Below, piece after piece: positions 4,151 to 5,406 of a stretch of 5,406 bases of DNA. Position 1 is the first letter of the stretch. Each line of letters begins with the position of its first letter. The position numbers and the translations under genes are program-made. Below the pieces are notes generated by a model. It was not told the origin of the DNA and did not search any database. It worked only from the letters and a program-made list of their open reading frames with translations. The stretch comes from CAZWUK01 sp964636685 (GTDB lineage: Bacteria > Bacillota > Clostridia > Christensenellales > CAG-138). The DNA lies in assembly GCA_964636685.1 (NCBI GenBank), contig CAZWUK010000105.1, positions 1-5,406 on the forward strand. Direction: 5' to 3'.

Positions 4151-5406
4151 TTGCATTATGAGAAGTTTGCCGACGGCAGCGTCAAATGTATAGAGGAGGA
4201 AATTCCGTTTGAGGTGCCGGAGGGGTGGGCGTGGTCAAGACTAAAGACTATTTCAAACATTGGCACAGGTGCAACGCCACTCAAAAGTAATGCCGCATAT
4301 TATCAAAAAGGGACAATACCTTGGGTGACTAGTGCAGCAACAAGTTCTTCTATAATTACAAATGCAACAGACTTTATTTCTGAACTTGCTTTACAGGAGA
4401 CAAATTGTAGGGTTTATCCAATTGGTACGCTAATTATCGCGATGTACGGTGAAGGAAAGACGCGAGGGCAAATCTCAGAATTGGGTATCGAAGCTTGTAC
4501 AAATCAAGCATGCGCAGCGATTTGCGTCCTATATGAAGATGAAAACTTCAAAAACTACATAAAAAGATACTTGCTTTATAGTTATACGAATTTGCGTGAT
4601 AAGGCGCAAGGAGGGCAGCAACCGAACTTAAATCAGTCGATAATTGCTGACATGATTATTCCCATTCCTCCCTTGAACGAGATAGAGCATATAGTCGCAT
4701 GCTCTTCGCTTTGTTTAGAATATGTTGACAGGATTAATGCTAACAAAGAGGCTGTTAAACAGTATGTTGACTTAATAAGAAAGCAAATCCTCGACCTCGC
4801 CATCCGTGGGAAACTCGTCCCACAAGATCCCACTGATGAGTCTGCGTCCGTCCTTCTGGAGCGCATCCGCACAGAGAAGGAAACACTCATCAAGCAGGGA
4901 AAAATCAAGCGCGATAAGAAGGAATCGATCATCTTCCGGGGTGATGATAACTCTTATTATGAGAAGGTCGACGGTGAGACGGTTTGCATTGATGATGAGA
5001 TACCGTTTGAGCTGCCCAACGGGTGGGAGTGGTGTCGGTTAGAGACGTGTTGTGCAAAAGAGATAAAGCGCGGTAAGTCCCCTAGATATGCCGAATCTGG
5101 CGATATCCTCGTTTTCGCGCAAAAATGCAACAGCAAATATGCTGGTATTGATTTGTCGTTGTCCCTCTATCTTGACGAAACCACCATTGGTAAATATACG
5201 GATGATGAGTATCTGCAAGACAAAGATATTATTGTCAACTCGACAGGAACTGGTACGCTTGGCAGAGTAGGCATTTATAGAGAATCTGATAATGCTTCAC
5301 ACGCAAAAATCGTGCCTGATTCTCATGTGACGGTGATAAGAGCGGTATGCAGCCTTGAACCCCGATTCCTGTTTGCTGTATTAAAAGCAAATCAAGGAAC
5401 ACTTGA
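4130..5406 (+). CDS. hsdS: Type I restriction-modification specificity subunit HsdS, apparently 5'-truncated; 3' end beyond the window
   Basis: HsdS determines which DNA sequence the HsdM/HsdR complex methylates and cuts. From ATG 4130, residues 9-38 (YEKFADGSVKCIEEEIPFEV and on to GWAWSRL) are the conserved lead-in. TRD1 covers about 42-183 (GTGATP, YYQKGTIPWV, GKTRGQISELG, ending PIPPLNE). The central conserved helices cover about 184-264 (QILDLAIRGKLVPQDP, LLERIRTEKE). A second lead-in follows (YEKVDGETVCIDDEIPFELP), then TRD2 (RGKSPRY, IIVNSTGTGTLGRVG), which is cut by the window end. The frame is open from 4061, after a TGA at 4058. The ATGs at 4130 and 4133 have no SD, and the residues before HYEK show no HsdS similarity. 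Many members of this subfamily have an N-terminal helix ending in a QGKLVPQDP-like motif before TRD1; it is missing here. The gene may be a silent cassette, a recombination product or a misassembly. No hsdM or hsdR is visible. Confidence 0.85.
   Translation, partial: MMFFCHSLHYEKFADGSVKCIEEEIPFEVPEGWAWSRLKTISNIGTGATPLKSNAAYYQKGTIPWVTSAATSSSIITNATDFISELALQETNCRVYPIGTLIIAMYGEGKTRGQISELGIEACTNQACAAICVLYEDENFKNYIKRYLLYSYTNLRDKAQGGQQPNLNQSIIADMIIPIPPLNEIEHIVACSSLCLEYVDRINANKEAVKQYVDLIRKQILDLAIRGKLVPQDPTDESASVLLERIRTEKETLIKQGKIKRDKKESIIFRGDDNSYYEKVDGETVCIDDEIPFELPNGWEWCRLETCCAKEIKRGKSPRYAESGDILVFAQKCNSKYAGIDLSLSLYLDETTIGKYTDDEYLQDKDIIVNSTGTGTLGRVGIYRESDNASHAKIVPDSHVTVIRAVCSLEPRFLFAVLKANQGTL
4154..4243 (+). 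repeat. hsdS internal repeat, copy 1 (before TRD1)
   Basis: Encodes HYEKFADGSVKC and on to EGWAWSRL. It is the counterpart of copy 2, 801 bp downstream in the same frame. Shared positions include YEK, the CI(E/D)(E/D)EIPFE block and the GW-W-RL end. Copy 1 has one extra codon. Such repeats are where hsdS genes exchange TRDs by homologous recombination. Confidence 0.75.
4955..5041 (+). repeat. hsdS internal repeat, copy 2 (before TRD2)
   Basis: Encodes YYEKVDGETVCIDDEIPFEL and on to NGWEWCRL, matching copy 1. It is preceded by the complete linker (QGKIKRDKKESIIFRGDDNS) that copy 1 lacks upstream, which supports truncation at the gene's 5' end. Confidence 0.75.

Noticed and set aside
4214..4216. 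GTG as the hsdS start, using AGAGGAGGA at 4192-4200
   Set aside because: Spacing of 13 nt is too long, and the purine run is explained by conserved Glu codons of the repeat.
4633..5042. Other-frame ORFs on both strands within hsdS
   Set aside because: Shadows of hsdS, whose frame is continuous through recognisable TRDs and conserved regions.

Overview
The window looks like an accessory or defence-type locus of a bacterium, probably a member of the Bacillota. Signs of this are strong GGAGG-type ribosome binding sites, near-consensus sigma-A/sigma-70 promoters with 17-bp spacers, and an ImmA/IrrE-type peptidase beside an XRE repressor. The type I specificity subunit is of a subfamily common in Negativicutes and Clostridia. 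This taxonomic guess is an inference and is weak below phylum level. A run of exactly 100 N (1366-1465) marks an unsized scaffold gap, so the sequence comes from a draft or metagenomic assembly.

Layout. (1) On the minus strand, 16-1742 encodes a long ImmA/IrrE-family zinc metallopeptidase with an N-terminal low-complexity extension and a C-terminal helix-turn-helix-like region; the N gap interrupts it. A possible 40-codon leader ORF (1861-1739) overlaps its start by ATGA. (2) Positions 1743-2100 are a divergent control region. A minus-strand promoter (TTGAAA-N17-TATAAT) serves the peptidase and a plus-strand promoter (TTTACA-N17-TATGAT) serves the repressor. Dyads and short repeats lie between and inside these promoters. 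(3) On the plus strand, 2101-3084 encodes an XRE-HTH plus S24 (LexA/CI-like) self-cleaving repressor. (4) A plus-strand gene at 3205-3969 encodes a small HipA-like kinase-fold protein with a degenerate catalytic loop. (5) Positions 3970-4129 hold no convincing gene but contain a tight cluster of palindromes. (6) From about 4130 to the window end runs a type I restriction specificity subunit (HsdS). Its 5' end looks cut off at the start of its internal repeat, and its 3' end lies outside the window.

How the parts may work together (inference). The S24 repressor probably binds the shared intergenic region and controls itself, the divergent peptidase and possibly the downstream HipA-like gene, since no terminator is visible between the last two. 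The locus therefore encodes two known routes to proteolytic derepression side by side: RecA-stimulated self-cleavage of the repressor, and cleavage by an ImmA-type peptidase. The putative effectors are the HipA-like protein and a recombining type I specificity gene. This resembles the control module of an integrative element or prophage repurposed beside defence genes. I see no integrase, transposase, tRNA, rRNA or CRISPR array in the window.
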